Positions 24,286-36,332 of a DNA stretch of 64,000 nt are shown piece by piece. The translations under genes and the position numbers were made by a program. Source of the stretch: Clavulina sp. PMI_390 (Eukaryota; Basidiomycota; Agaricomycetes; Cantharellales; Hydnaceae). Position 1 is the first letter of the stretch, and the number at the start of each line of letters is the position of its first letter. The stretch covers positions 218,271 through 282,270 of the forward strand of contig WIDE01000013.1 in the NCBI GenBank assembly GCA_015039315.1, read 5' to 3'. The notes beneath the pieces are model-generated. The model made no database searches, was not told the origin of the DNA, and was given only the letters and a program-made list of their open reading frames with translations.

Positions 24286-27200
24286 TAGATCAGATTGCCT
24301 TTTCAGCGTTTCCGTGCCGCATTAGGGATGTGCGTCAGTTCTCGCTTGCTATGATCATGTTATGCCCACTTGGACGCCAGTCAGTTACGTTTCTATTACC
24401 CTCAACCGCGCTGTGGATTCTAGACCTGTTCTTTGTACAATCCAATGCTACGCCATCATTCCTAGGATTGGGTATTTACTTCGTGTGAACAATATTAGAA
24501 GTTGCGATGGTCAGTACACTCCAAGGTCAGCATGGAATCGAAGTTGGTCCCTATCTGGCCGTTGTTGAGCCATTATAGCGCGAGACTGAACGTAATAGTG
24601 CCGTCAAGTAGCTAAACACGGCAGCTGGGCAAAGATGGCCGATAGAGGCTTATCGATAGACTTGGGGTTCTTTCAACAGAGTGCTTTATTTTTGCGGTTA
24701 GTACCAGCTTCGTCACCGATGCCACACTTAGGAGTTGGAAATTTGCTAGGTGAGTCGTCATATAACTTCAAACCTTGAAGGTTAATTGCGGATGGGTCTT
24801 TCCAGGGTCACAAGCGCTATCGCAAGTCGGACCGTACTGCGTCGTTCGACTCCAGGCTTGGAGTCAAAGCCACATCCGCCGTCCACCCAGCCAGCGGAAG
24901 TGGCTTCAGCGATTTACCAGTACGGGACTATGATCCGTGAGCTAAACCACGCATGTCTCCTAGTTCAGGGAGATAGATCTAAGGTTCCACGCAAGGGTTG
25001 CTGAACCGCCGGGAATCTCCTCGAGAGGGAAGGCCATGTGGTGGCAATAGCCTTGGAGTTGCCAAGTACACACACCGCTAACTGCCCGCAAAAACAAGGA
25101 ATCACGCGAGAACAGCGGCGTGGTAGGCGCAGAGCTTATTCTTGATCTCAAGATAAGAGGTGACAGCGGCTTGGGGACGGATACTCCTAGCGGAGTCCCT
25201 GGTCCAACGTCCATCCCCGCCCCGTGTGCACGCAGAATTTACGGGGGTTCGGGACGACCTACCGTCGGGTAAACCCCCGAGAAAGTTCGTAGAGCTTAGA
25301 GGCTAGTCTTAGCTGTCACCAGGCCACAATAGTAGCATTCTCGGGTCTTGGGGCAAAAGAGCCTCATCATCCACCAAATGAGCTTCATTTGGCCTTTTTT
25401 TTCTAAATCCTGAAAGAAGGGTTGCATCATGTTGAACGACACCACTAATTTTGCGGCTGTGAGGGATTTCTGGATCGCTCCGAAGACTGCAGGTGAATCT
25501 GAGAGGGGAGTGGTCGATCGAATACCACCAAAGCATGAGCATAACGATGCCGTGTTGAACCGCATGGGGGCGGAGGCAAGCGCAACTTTATGGACGGCAT
25601 TCTCATCACCTCAATCCCGTTGAAGGTGGCGGATCACCAGAGATAGGGACGAAGCCTGCTTAAACGCTAGTGATGTCACTGGGAAGTTTCACGTCTGGAA
25701 TTGTGCGAAGCTTCGAAGTCCCTCAGATCCAGGATATCGCACTGCAAATGGCGCTAGATACCCGCGGTGAGTGATCCCACAGCTGTACTTGAGGCACTTG
25801 TGCAGAGCTACGAAAGCACTGAGAGTGAGGCATTTCACAGGAAGCGGCAGATCATTCATGAGAGCTGGATATAACAGCTCCAGGGCTCCAATTAGGATTC
25901 TCTCAGGGCCGCGGGTGCCAGTATCAATCCACCTCCAGGCTCTCATACGCTGTAGTTGTTGCCAAAAGTTTGCCTACTCTGTAGGATTGAGTCGGCGGGA
26001 GAGTGGAGAGAGACCCATGGAAAGTATGAGCTAGTACTCGGATGCTATCAATGGTCCTTGGTAGTTCGACGGTAGGCCAGCGAACGAGGACCTTCGAGTA
26101 AGTTTGTATACTAAGACCTCTGGTTGGTAGTTTTTGTATTGGGGGGAGGAAATATATGGTGCACGTGACAGTGAGTTCCCACGCTCACTCTCCAACATTC
26201 CTGCACCAAAATCCAGTCATATTTGTTGTCCTCAGAGTCATCATGCATCGATGAGAAGGCTTAGGATCACTTTGAGAGCCATAATTTATTCCACTACCTG
26301 ATGTCTATTGTGACATAAACAGCCACTGGAGAGATATGAACCGTGCCAACATTCAACGATTTGACCATTGCCCAGACTCTCGACCATCGCTTTATGGCAC
26401 CAGGTTATTTGTCCAATCTACATCAACGCTACCATTGGTACTGCTATGATATCGAGGATCCTTTGAAGGTCCACTACCCTACCTTGATGTCAGCAGCGCT
26501 CTTACCCTCATATCCTCATATGCTAATGAGTTTACAATTCCGACCCCCGAGCCTTCCTCCTCATCAAGATGCTAATCCTTGTAATTCGGGCCAAGCCAGC
26601 TAGCAGGAGTGCGACGCCGCACTTTGTTCAAGGCAACATCTGCCTCCATACATCAAACCAGTTCGCTTGGACCATGCCGAACAAGGGACTCAATCAGGTT
26701 CCAATGCATTCAATCATGTTCCAACATTCATCGGGAATTCAACACTTACGCTTTGTGGCCGTAACATATGGACTTTTACGACCTTGTGACCGACCGCTCG
26801 CTCGGTTAATCCCAACTCACTAGCTCAAATATGGCTGATCGTACCTGAGCGACAGATTCATTGGAGGGAAGTGAAATACGGTTATTCCCGATTATCGATG
26901 GATCTCATATTTAAGAGGGTAGCTCAAGAGACCGGGTTTGCATAATGTTCAAATGTGCGTGTGATAGCTTCGCTGGATCACTTGATCTTTGGAATACATA
27001 AGCTTTCCCCGACGCCCGCACCAATCTAGCAGGTCTAATTTACCCCCATCCAGGCAGGCGGCGGCTTATATGTAGCGGCACGACGGCAAGACTCGATGTA
27101 ACTCTGGGAGACCGACATTGTCTCGGTCACAGTGATCTTGACATATTCAATACGCGGTACGCACTTTTGCGCCATTTGCCGTCCAAGGCCCCGGCATAAT

Positions 27201-30200
27201 TTGATCTCGTGAGTTCAGATATGCATTTGTAGATGTATCTTCAGGGAAAGCAGCATTCCTACGCTCACGCTTTTGTAAGCCCATTACAGGTCCTCCAAAG
27301 CGCGAGCACGCGCTAAAGAGCTACTCGAGTTCAGGTCCTAGAGGTACCCAGGCCTCTAAATCAAGAGACAGTGAGTCAAGCTGATATTTTATTGTGATGA
27401 CCGATGAACTTGATGAATATGTTCAGGAATGTCATACAACCACACGGTTTTTATTGACATTTCATGTTTTAGCTTAGTTTGACTTGGATTATCATAGCGG
27501 TCCATGGGATCATCCTCGTAATGTGTTCCATCAGTCCTGGAGTGTTGCAGTCCATCCAGCTCTGATGGTACTACTCAGCACCTCAGGCGAGGACCTATAC
27601 TGTTACGAACTAGAGCAAAATATATCATGCTGATGGAATTTTTCGCTACAGGCACCTGTCTGACAGATTCTGTAGAAGCACCCCCTACGACCCTAAGGAT
27701 ATTCTACGACATGTGACTTGTTATTCCATTACGTTTTACGTTGTGGACCCGGATAATATTGTATGTGACCCTTTTCGTTTCCGACGCGTCCTCCCGTCAA
27801 TGATTGAGCAATCCATACTTAGAATTCGTTCGCCCCCTTTGCCTTGCACTGGCCGTTCATGAAGAGCTTTTCATCATGGGCGCTGACAGGGTTCTCGTGA
27901 TTCTTTTCCCTATCTGCTGGGACAGGCAAGGTCTCCCGAATCGGTAAGTCTCCAACATCGAGCCTCGTGGATCGAATTGGAACTCAAGCAATCCCCCTAG
28001 CCATCGTGACACGATGATTAATGGCACGGGTTCATCGCTCCGCGTTTGTTGGATGTTGATCTGCAAAGTGACACCATCTGCTGAATTGCTGCCAAATCAG
28101 CCCAGCTCACCTACGAACATTTCGCAGCGCGCGCAAAGATCCGGTATTGCATCTATCTTATTTGGACGTCTTCCCGTCCCCAGCATTGTCAACACGCTTG
28201 ATAGAGCTCTGACATTCTTTGTAGAGGCATCCCTGCACCCTGTCTGTCCCAGTGGGTTCAAGCCCTTATCCATGAGGACCTTGCGGGGTGGCCGTGCGGG
28301 CTTATGCATCTCCGCAATGCTCCGCAACTCCTGGGATAACGTCATTGGTGAGTTCTTTTTGCTTCATGGAGACTTGAGTATGGTGAGGATGGCACGTGAA
28401 TTAGGAATCGCACCCATGTATTGGCCCCTTGCGCTCGCAACAAGGGTCGAGGCCCTCGGACACAAATAAAACTCCTGACCGATTCCATCCCCCTTGATTT
28501 CTTGGTGCTCGTCTATACATAATTGGCAGGTTCTCTTCTTTCGCTCATTGTTGACAAGACGTGTGAGGCACGTGTACAGCTCGACGTATTCTACCTTCCG
28601 CCTCATCAATCAGCAATGGCAATCCTCATATCTTATTTTGTCGTGGTTATGGGATGATTCCCCCGGATGACTCACTAGGTTGTCAAGTTCTCCCTAATCC
28701 ATGGACGCGTTCGTCTCTTGCCGACTCTCGACAGCTGGCTCCGTGCTGACTTGAGTGGGTTTGACGTGAACGTTGCTCTCAATTTCACGGTCCTTGTTTT
28801 CCGACAACGGCGTGTCGGTTCTAAGCTATTTTCACAAGCTGTTCTTACAGGGAGCATCATTGACAGACGCATCGCAGTTTTGGCACTGTCAAGCAATATA
28901 CCTATCACCACTTGTCATGCCTATCGTACTTCTCAGGCTAGGCTTCTCGACACAAGGAACGCCCCATATCAATGAAACGACGGCCGTTATCTTCTCGTAA
29001 ATCCAGCATCTTAATTGGGACGTTCTTCCACGTGGGAAGAGAACGCTGAGGCGGCTTGTTACGATGCTAACTATGGCTTATCTGTCCCCCGTATCATTTG
29101 CGTCGATCCTCGTGCGCCCATCACTCCCCAGGCCATTGATAGAATGCTACCGAGAGCAATGTCAATCGACGTCACTGATTGCCAGCTATATTTACACAGA
29201 GTAGCTATCGCCTGCCTATTCAGATACCTAAAGCTTACGGTCAAGTCCGTATATACGTCAATCAGAGGCTTCTTTATGAGCTCGCCGGCTCAGATTACTG
29301 GATTCCTGTACGGCGATGGTGAGATCAGCCACATCCTCAGAGTGGCCTCAACCACAACAATTTCGTGATACTACGAACGGGTAGACTTGCTGATATTAAA
29401 TCCCTCATTGACGCTTCAGAAGATTCTCTTGACAAGCCGCTCAACCTACTTCAAAAGCACGTTCGCCTTGTGGGCACAGATCACCCGCAAGTAGTGATTC
29501 CCACCTCAATTACTCTTGCCGGCACGGCAAAGCAGGGGAGTGACGGGGCGAGGCGAATGTAGCTTAGAACAGAGGCGTGCGCTATCGCTCTAAGATTTTC
29601 GTTCCCTCGGGTGGTATTATTCTCTTACTCGTCCTCACGATTTACACGACGTGCGTTATCGCAATAGTAATGACCGGGGTTCCCCTTGCGTACTCCTGGA
29701 GACCATGCCCACTTTTCCCGCAGATCCACTCGGCAGGAGATCAATGCACCCGCCGAGTTATTCGGAGCGGAGCCTTTGCTGGTGAACAAAACACCTTGCA
29801 TTGGCGCTTGATTCGGCTGAACAAAGCATATTTACTCCACCACAACCATGAGTACTTACTTTTTTTCTTCGGTTGGATCTCCTTCAGTCCGCTCCGGTCA
29901 CCATACAGGCCTCGCGGCTTTCTCCAGCGAGATCGACACCGCGCACGGTCGCGACACGCATGTGCGTGGACATGCCACTGATGCTTGCTGCCTATCTCTT
30001 TTCAGAATCTCGCCGATGACGTACCAGTCAATCACGCCCCATCCAGCCTGATTCTACTAAGGATTTGCCTGATTTGCTGAGCTCTGCGCGTCATGATTGG
30101 CTACTGATGAATGAGTGGCCTATGCCGACCCCAAGACTATGGCGAAATGAAGCGCAGCTGGACTTCTTGTGGGGACCAACAAAGCCCATGATTACTGGCG

Positions 30201-33200
30201 GTAACGCTGGCTCTTGTTATAGCTTCTTTGTGGAGCGATCAAGCTTCTCTAGGTTCGCTTCCGGATTCATCGATCAGTAATTGTTCATGCAGCCTTTTAA
30301 TTATCGCCACCCTCTCTTTTTTGCGATTCGACAGCAGACGGCTCAATTGTCCTTATCTCTCGGCATTGAGTCATTGAACTGCAGCGGCCTTTCACCGTCG
30401 AGCAATCTTATATTGCACACAATGAACTCACAGAATTCACAAGGCACCTCCCTACCTCCTAAACGAAAAGAACTGAGGGGGCTTTATCTCACCACAATAG
30501 ATTCCTGAGTACATAGCACACTCGGCATCCGCCTCCATTGCGGCGACTGGATCCAATACACACCTTGAATCGGGTGCGTGCCGGGCGCAAAAGGAAGGCA
30601 AGCCGCGCAATTGGCCGATTTATCCGAGACGACCCGATCGCATCGTGAGTGCAGCGCCGTCGCGCGCTCGTTCTGTATGAGTCGGTGTGTAGTTCAGTGG
30701 ATTTTCTTGAGGCGCGACGGCTTTGTGCGTGCGGCGCGTGCGTGTGCACCCATTACTCGATGCCGAACCAACCCTGCACGATTCTATATACTAGTGCAGT
30801 TGGGCGAGGTGCCTTGCTTTGCCTGCCCTTCTCAGTTACTCACACGCCGTCCATCTCATCATGCAGATAGCTGTTTTTGCGCACTTAGAGTTAACTCCGG
30901 CGGCTCGCTCCATTCCACACTCAAACTCGTTCTGCCGTGCCATTGATTCGATGTCGAGTGTGCGAGTATGGCGCGAGGCCGGGGGTTGGTGGTTCACTCT
31001 ACAGCGTCACCCACGCACACACGCACGCAACCATCCATCCATCTGTCGCACTCTTGGTCCATTCTTGTTTGCTCGTGATCATCAGCCGATCTGATCCTGA
31101 AGGGTGGTTGCAACGTCTTATTTTCAAAGTAAAGGCATGATAGAGCGCGGGGTGGATCACAGTCAATCCCCGTTTCGGGCAACTCATACCCCCTCTCCAT
31201 ACCTTCCCAAAAGAAAGAGAGGCATTCTCGACTTCTGAGTTCACTCTCGTTGACAGCTACGAATACTATGATTGTATGGGACTCAATAAGTACTACCAAA
31301 GCGTCATCATCAGGCTGTCAATGATCATCTCCCTTTCTCTCTATGGAATGGCTGGACCCTTGGATCTCGCTCGTTCCAATCTACGGGGTAGACTGAGTGC
31401 ATGATCGCTTTCATGATCATCCCCCACCCCCACCCCGCCAGCCACTGACAGCTTACCCATCATAATCAGCATCATCCGCCCCGTTCCATTCCATAATACT
31501 GAGCTCCCAAGTACCCGCGGGGCGCACGATCGAAACGAGCGACTCTCTCATCCACTTTTCTCCACTCGCAAGTTACAATGCCGAATCGAACCCACCCATC
31601 CGTCCATCCATCGCAGCCCTGTGACTGGGGTGCGTAATGATCAGCATGGTGATCGCCCGCACCCTCTATCCATATCTAGCACGCTGTGTCGGTCGGCCAC
31701 ACAGCCATTGGGGGAGAAACCAGGTCCGATGAGGCCCGACGAATCAATTACAACCGACCGACCAAAAAAAAAAACTTGACGCAGGGCTAGCCCCTCCGTC
31801 CTCCTCCTTCCTTCTTGAGAGACACACACACGCACACAGTTATCCAGTTGATCTATCTATCTATAGGCATCGCTAATCAAGACTGTCAGATGACATATGG
31901 AATACTATTTTGCGCGTTGAGAAGTGGGAGGGAGGGGATATTCTTAGTTTGGACTCCAGATCCCGATTTCCTTTCCCTCCTGCTTGGAAAGCAGGCACTA
32001 TTAAGCTCAGCTTTCCATGCATATGGGAGGGCGGCGGGCTTCAAGTGACCGACCGACGGACCGACGCACATCACCCTATTACACTATTCTATACGATTGC
32101 ACCCATAAAGCCCATAATGAGATCTCCAAAGCTGTCAAATCCTCGTGAGCGAACCCAGGTACCGCACTCACTCACTCACTCCACCCAAGAGACCGAGCTC
32201 CAATCAGAGCGAGAGAAAGGGCATACAAGTTTGTTGTTGTAGCTTCAGAAACCGGTTTATTTATTTGGAGGAGAGGCTCCATGGTAGTAGAAGCCTAGCC
32301 TAGTATGGTAGGTACGATAATGAGGTGAAAATGCACGATAGGGGTTATGAATGTGGAGCACTGAAATTGTGCAAGCCACAGAAAAGTTGCACAGAGAGAG
32401 TCTTGGCAGGCTGTACTTGCGTGAGGAGACGGTGATGAGAATGAGAATGCGAGATAGAGAGATAGAGACGAAGGAATGAGGGAAGGACGTGGTAGATAGA
32501 TCTGCAGCAGCGATGCGATCAAATATCAAATCAATGCTGCAGAGAACCGAGAGAGAAAAAGAAAATGGAAGGAAGCGAAGGGAAAAAGGAAAAGGCTAAT
32601 TTGCAAATGAGGGAGGGCGACTATAGTTGTCGTGTGCCTAGTCACCACTCCACACGAGGCCAGTAGCAGTACATGCGCACAACGATTCTGAATCAGAATC
32701 AGAGACGCGCCGGTACCGTACGGTTGGACGTCGTCAGAGCGTGGTAGGCGAGATTGGGTGTGTGAGAAAAATAGTAGTTGTGCAGTAGTGGCGAGAGGAC
32801 TTGTGAAAAAGGGGAGGGAGAGGGGATATTGATGAGTGAAAAAAAAGTTGCAGAGATGAGATGAGGGGAGGGGAGTTGCACGGACACAGGCAAGCGAGGG
32901 ATTGGGAATAGAGAGATGAGAGAAAATCGGGAGAGGAACGAGATCGTGAATCACACGCGACCGAACCATAAGCGGGAGAGAGACACAGAGTCGCAAGAAA
33001 ATCAAGCAGCTTCAGCATGGGAGACAGGGCAGTTCAGGCAAAAGGCAAACATCCGGACGGTTAACTCCAATCCCGTAAAAAACGGCGGGCTCCGATCAAT
33101 TCTGGATTTCAGATGAGCAGGTGGTAGTGAGCAAGTAATGGAGATTGCGGTGCATTAGATGAGTGAGAAATGGATAGAGAGAGAGCGAGAGTAGAGAGGG

Positions 33201-33492
33201 AGGTAGGGAAAGCAAGTCGGGTTTTTAGTAGCGAGGCGAAAATGAAGAGGAATAACGAACGAAATAACAACGATATAAAGAGGCAGCAGGGGTGTTGAGT
33301 GGGGGTGATAGAAGAGCGCAAATGCGTTATGAATACAGAAGAGTGATGATGGGGGCGAGTGGTACATTGGATGGATGGCGAGTTTGATGCATGAGGGGGG
33401 TATCCAGTTGCTGGAGGAAGATGAGAGAGCTAAAAAAAATTGGCAAAGCAGGGAAAAGAAGCGAAGGTGGGTGGCAAAGGTGTAAGTCTAAT
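24286..33492. other. Gene-poor region, left arm of the 25 kb sparse block
   Basis: No recognisable conserved gene. Open frames are short (mostly under 120 residues), overlap on both strands and show no known motif. Between about 27,650 and 28,345 the plus strand has exon-like pieces: an open stretch reading YDPKDILRHVTCYSITFYV before a GTATGT at 27761, another reading LALAVHEELFIMGADRV before a GTAAGT near 27943, and a 151-codon frame from 28014. They hint at an unmodelled multi-exon gene but phases do not all agree. From about 31,000 there are simple repeats (CCAT, CA, CTAT, CACT). From about 32,250 to 33,490 the plus strand is strongly purine-rich, the downstream side of the Ecl1-like gene. 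Confidence 0.5.
31817..31866. repeat. Microsatellites (CA)n and (CTAT)n
   Basis: An ACACACACACGCACACAG run at about 31821-31838 followed by an ATCTATCTATCTATA run ending near 31865, with a poly-A run at about 31764-31775 just upstream. Simple-sequence DNA in the gene-poor block. Confidence 0.8.
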
Positions 33493-36332
33493 TCAGAAAG
33501 CAGGGACGGACGAGCGAGGAGCACGGCCCCTGGCCTGCCAAAAGTCATCGTCCTCGTCTTCTTCTTCCTCGGCGGCAGCAGCGCTGTCATCCTCAGAGTC
33601 GGAGAACTTTGACCCAAGCGAGGACGAAGTGGCCTCGGGAACGGGGGCGAGCACGTGGTGCTGGACAAGGGGAGAAGGAGTAAACTGAGCCGAGCAAGCA
33701 GCGCGGGGACGGCGGGCAGGAGTACGGTGGACAGCGAGGAGGTCCTCCATCGAGTAGATCTGATGCTGAGGACCAAGCGCCTCACCCTCATCATTGTTGT
33801 CCTCCTCGGTCTCGTCATAGGACCCTTCGGACCCAGACTCGGACTCAGAGTCCGAATCCGAGTCATAGCTGGACCGCCCCGCACGCAGGGTGAAGCGGCC
33901 GCGCTTCCTCGGAACGAGGTCTTCGGCCCTAGCAGAGGCGAGAGCAGCAGCAGAGGCAGCAGCAGCCAAGGCCCACTTTGCCGGCGGGCTAAGCGTCTTG
34001 GCTCCACTCCCGCTGCTCGTAGCACCAGAGACTGCCTCTTCGGTGGTCTTGCCATAGTCGCTCTCCTCAAACAGGTCCTCACCGAGACTCGAATGACTCG
34101 CCTTTTGCTCCTCAAAGAAGCGGAAGCTTTCATTCATGCGCGACTCCGTGGTGCTCGTCGTATTAGTGGTAGTGGTGGTGAGGGCCGACGAACTCGGCTG
34201 CCCGTAAAGGAGCGCCTCTTGTGCCCGCTGATTAGCGCGAGCAGCCTCCGTCGTGGCCGTAGAAGGCTGCTGTTGTCCGTGATGGGCGCGGACACGCTCC
34301 CACTGGAACGCAACAGCATCGGATGGTGATGGCGAGGAGACATACGAAGGGTGGGCAGCAGTCATAACGGGGGGAGCAGGAGCAGAGCGCGAGTGCGAGA
34401 GGAGACCAATCGAGGTGGAGAGGCTAGCGCTGGTGCCGCTGGTGTCGCGGCGAGCTCGGTGGTGATGGTGATGATGGGGGGATTTCGTGTGGGTAGCAGA
34501 GGCTGACGAACTTTTGCGGAGGGCGGCGGCACCACTCATGGAGGCAGCGGCCGATGAGGAGGGGAATTGATACTGTTGCATAGGAGGAGCAGGGGATCGT
34601 GCCTGGGCTTGGACGTCTGCGACCCAATCGATCACCCGCCCGCGCCCCGTCGAGGCGGAGGCGGCAGCGGTTTTCTGATGCTGGTGACTAAGAATGGCGA
34701 AGGGAGAGGGGAGGGCGAGGTCGGCGGCGATGGAAGCAGGCCCTAATTGCGAAGACGAGCGAAGTGGGGGAGCCTATATGATTATTGTGTTACGAGAGAT
34801 GGGGGGAATAGAATCATCGGTCTGTCAGTTTTAAGTGATACATTCATAAAAAGGAAGAAGACGACGCGTGAGGCGAGGAAGGAAGAAGAAAAAGAGAGAG
34901 CGTAGTCGATGGAGAAGCGGGCAGAGACGAGGCGCATGCCCGTGTGGCATGCATCAGTGGGAAAGTGCAATCAAGCGTAAGATGAAATGGAACGGAAGGG
35001 GTGAAATGAAAAGAGGGTTAATGAAGGGGAAGGGGGGGGGGGGGGTAACAGGGGGGGAGTACCCTTACTCGAAAAGAAGCACGAGTTCTTTTGGGGGAGA
35101 GGGAAACATAAACAGAGAGGGGCGATCGCCGTGCTTCGGTCCCTTCCCAAGCATTACCATAACTGGTCGAAATTTGCGACGAGCGCAAGTGGCGAGCGAA
35201 GAAGAAGAGACGAGGAAGCATTGAATGGTGGGGAGGGGATTGTGGGGTGGACTGACACGCCAAGGACCCATCAAATGCCAAGAATCGCAGTCCACAAGGG
35301 AGAAAAGACAGAGAAGACGACGAAAAAAAGAAGAGCAGAACCAACCAATACTGACAGGCAAAGCGAGAGATGATGAATCAAGTGGGTTTACTTACGTTGG
35401 GGGCAGAGGCGACGTATCGGCGAGAGGAAGTGCGGCCTCGCGAGTGGAAGCGAGGTGCAGAGATGGTCTGGTTGCTCTCGAGGCGAGGAGTATCTCTCTC
35501 GATATCATCCTCATTGTCGTCCTCGTCCTCGTCGATCTCTTGCAGCTCGTCGTCAAAGATGTCTTCGGACGCTTGGCGACCGCTGAACGATCGGCTGGAC
35601 ATGGGCGGGGGTGGCGGCCTCCTCGGGGGTTGGTAGAACGAGCCCGCGGAGGAGGAAGCAGCCATGGCGTCGGGGGCCATGGCCATGTCGTGTGCGAGCT
35701 GTTCTGGGGTAGCGTAGGATGGGTTGTGACGCATGGAGGCGGGGACGAGACGGCGCGAAGGGAAGGGAGCAGGGACACCGCCGTGTGATGATGAGTACGA
35801 TGAAGACATTTCAGGCTGCAGCGTTGCGAACGTGGAGAAGGATGGGCGGCGAGGTGCTGAGCTCGAGGGAGCTGTGTAGCGTCGACTGCGGGTACCAGCA
35901 GACATTTGTGTTTGGTCTTGCTGGGGAGGTGGTGGTGGGGGCAGCATCGAGGATGAGGAAGGGGTGACTGCTGAGCGGTACTGGGGCTTGTAGAAGCTGG
36001 GAGCAAACCCGCTGGGCATCGTAATCATCAGCTCTGGTCGTGCTTTCGATGAGGAAGCTACTGGTGCTGCTGCTGCTGCTTGTGATGAGGAAGAAGCAGA
36101 CGAGATGCGATAGAGGCGGGAAGATGGCGATGGAGAAGCCATTGGAGAGCGTGATGTTGAAGAAGAGTGCGAGTCTGCTAGGCGACAAGATTCTGAGCAG
36201 TAGAGGGCATTTGCGATAGGCTTTTTGGGAACGGGGAGGAGAGAGTTAGTGCGAGCTCGATGTGCGATGCAGAGAGAGAAAAAGGCCAATTACCAAAGCC
36301 TGGAAGCAGATGCAGCACGAGTCAAAGTCCAT
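33493..36332 (-). CDS. Ecl1-like zinc-motif protein, long low-complexity form
   Basis: The N-terminus reads MDFDSCCICFQAL, then after a 73-base intron PIANALYCSESCRLADSHSS. The spacing CxxC...CxxxC followed by RLAD matches the Ecl1 (life-span regulatory factor) family, whose yeast members bind zinc and respond to nutrient and sulfur limitation. Exons: 36294-36332, 35396-36220, 33493-34773, all joined in phase 0, giving about 714 residues, far longer than the 80-200 of yeast Ecl1 proteins. The rest is low complexity: Ser/Ala/Pro runs, a six-histidine run near 34470, acidic runs (DEDEDDNEDD; EEEEDEDDD), and a DSDSDSESESGSEGS stretch. The 622-base second intron contains a long poly-G tract. The gene stands alone in a sparse block, with a pyrimidine-rich leader on its own strand. 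Zinc-motif call is good; the function is inference. Confidence 0.72.
35029..35058. repeat. Poly-G homopolymer inside the Ecl1-like gene intron
   Basis: An unbroken run of about 16 G around 35030-35045, then TAACA and another run of seven G. On the gene's strand this is poly-C. Such runs form G-quadruplex-like structures and are also prone to length errors in sequencing. Confidence 0.8.

Noticed and set aside
33327..34133. 268-codon minus-strand frame overlapping the Ecl1-like gene
   Set aside because: It is Arg/Ser/Leu-rich shadow coding in another frame of the low-complexity exon.
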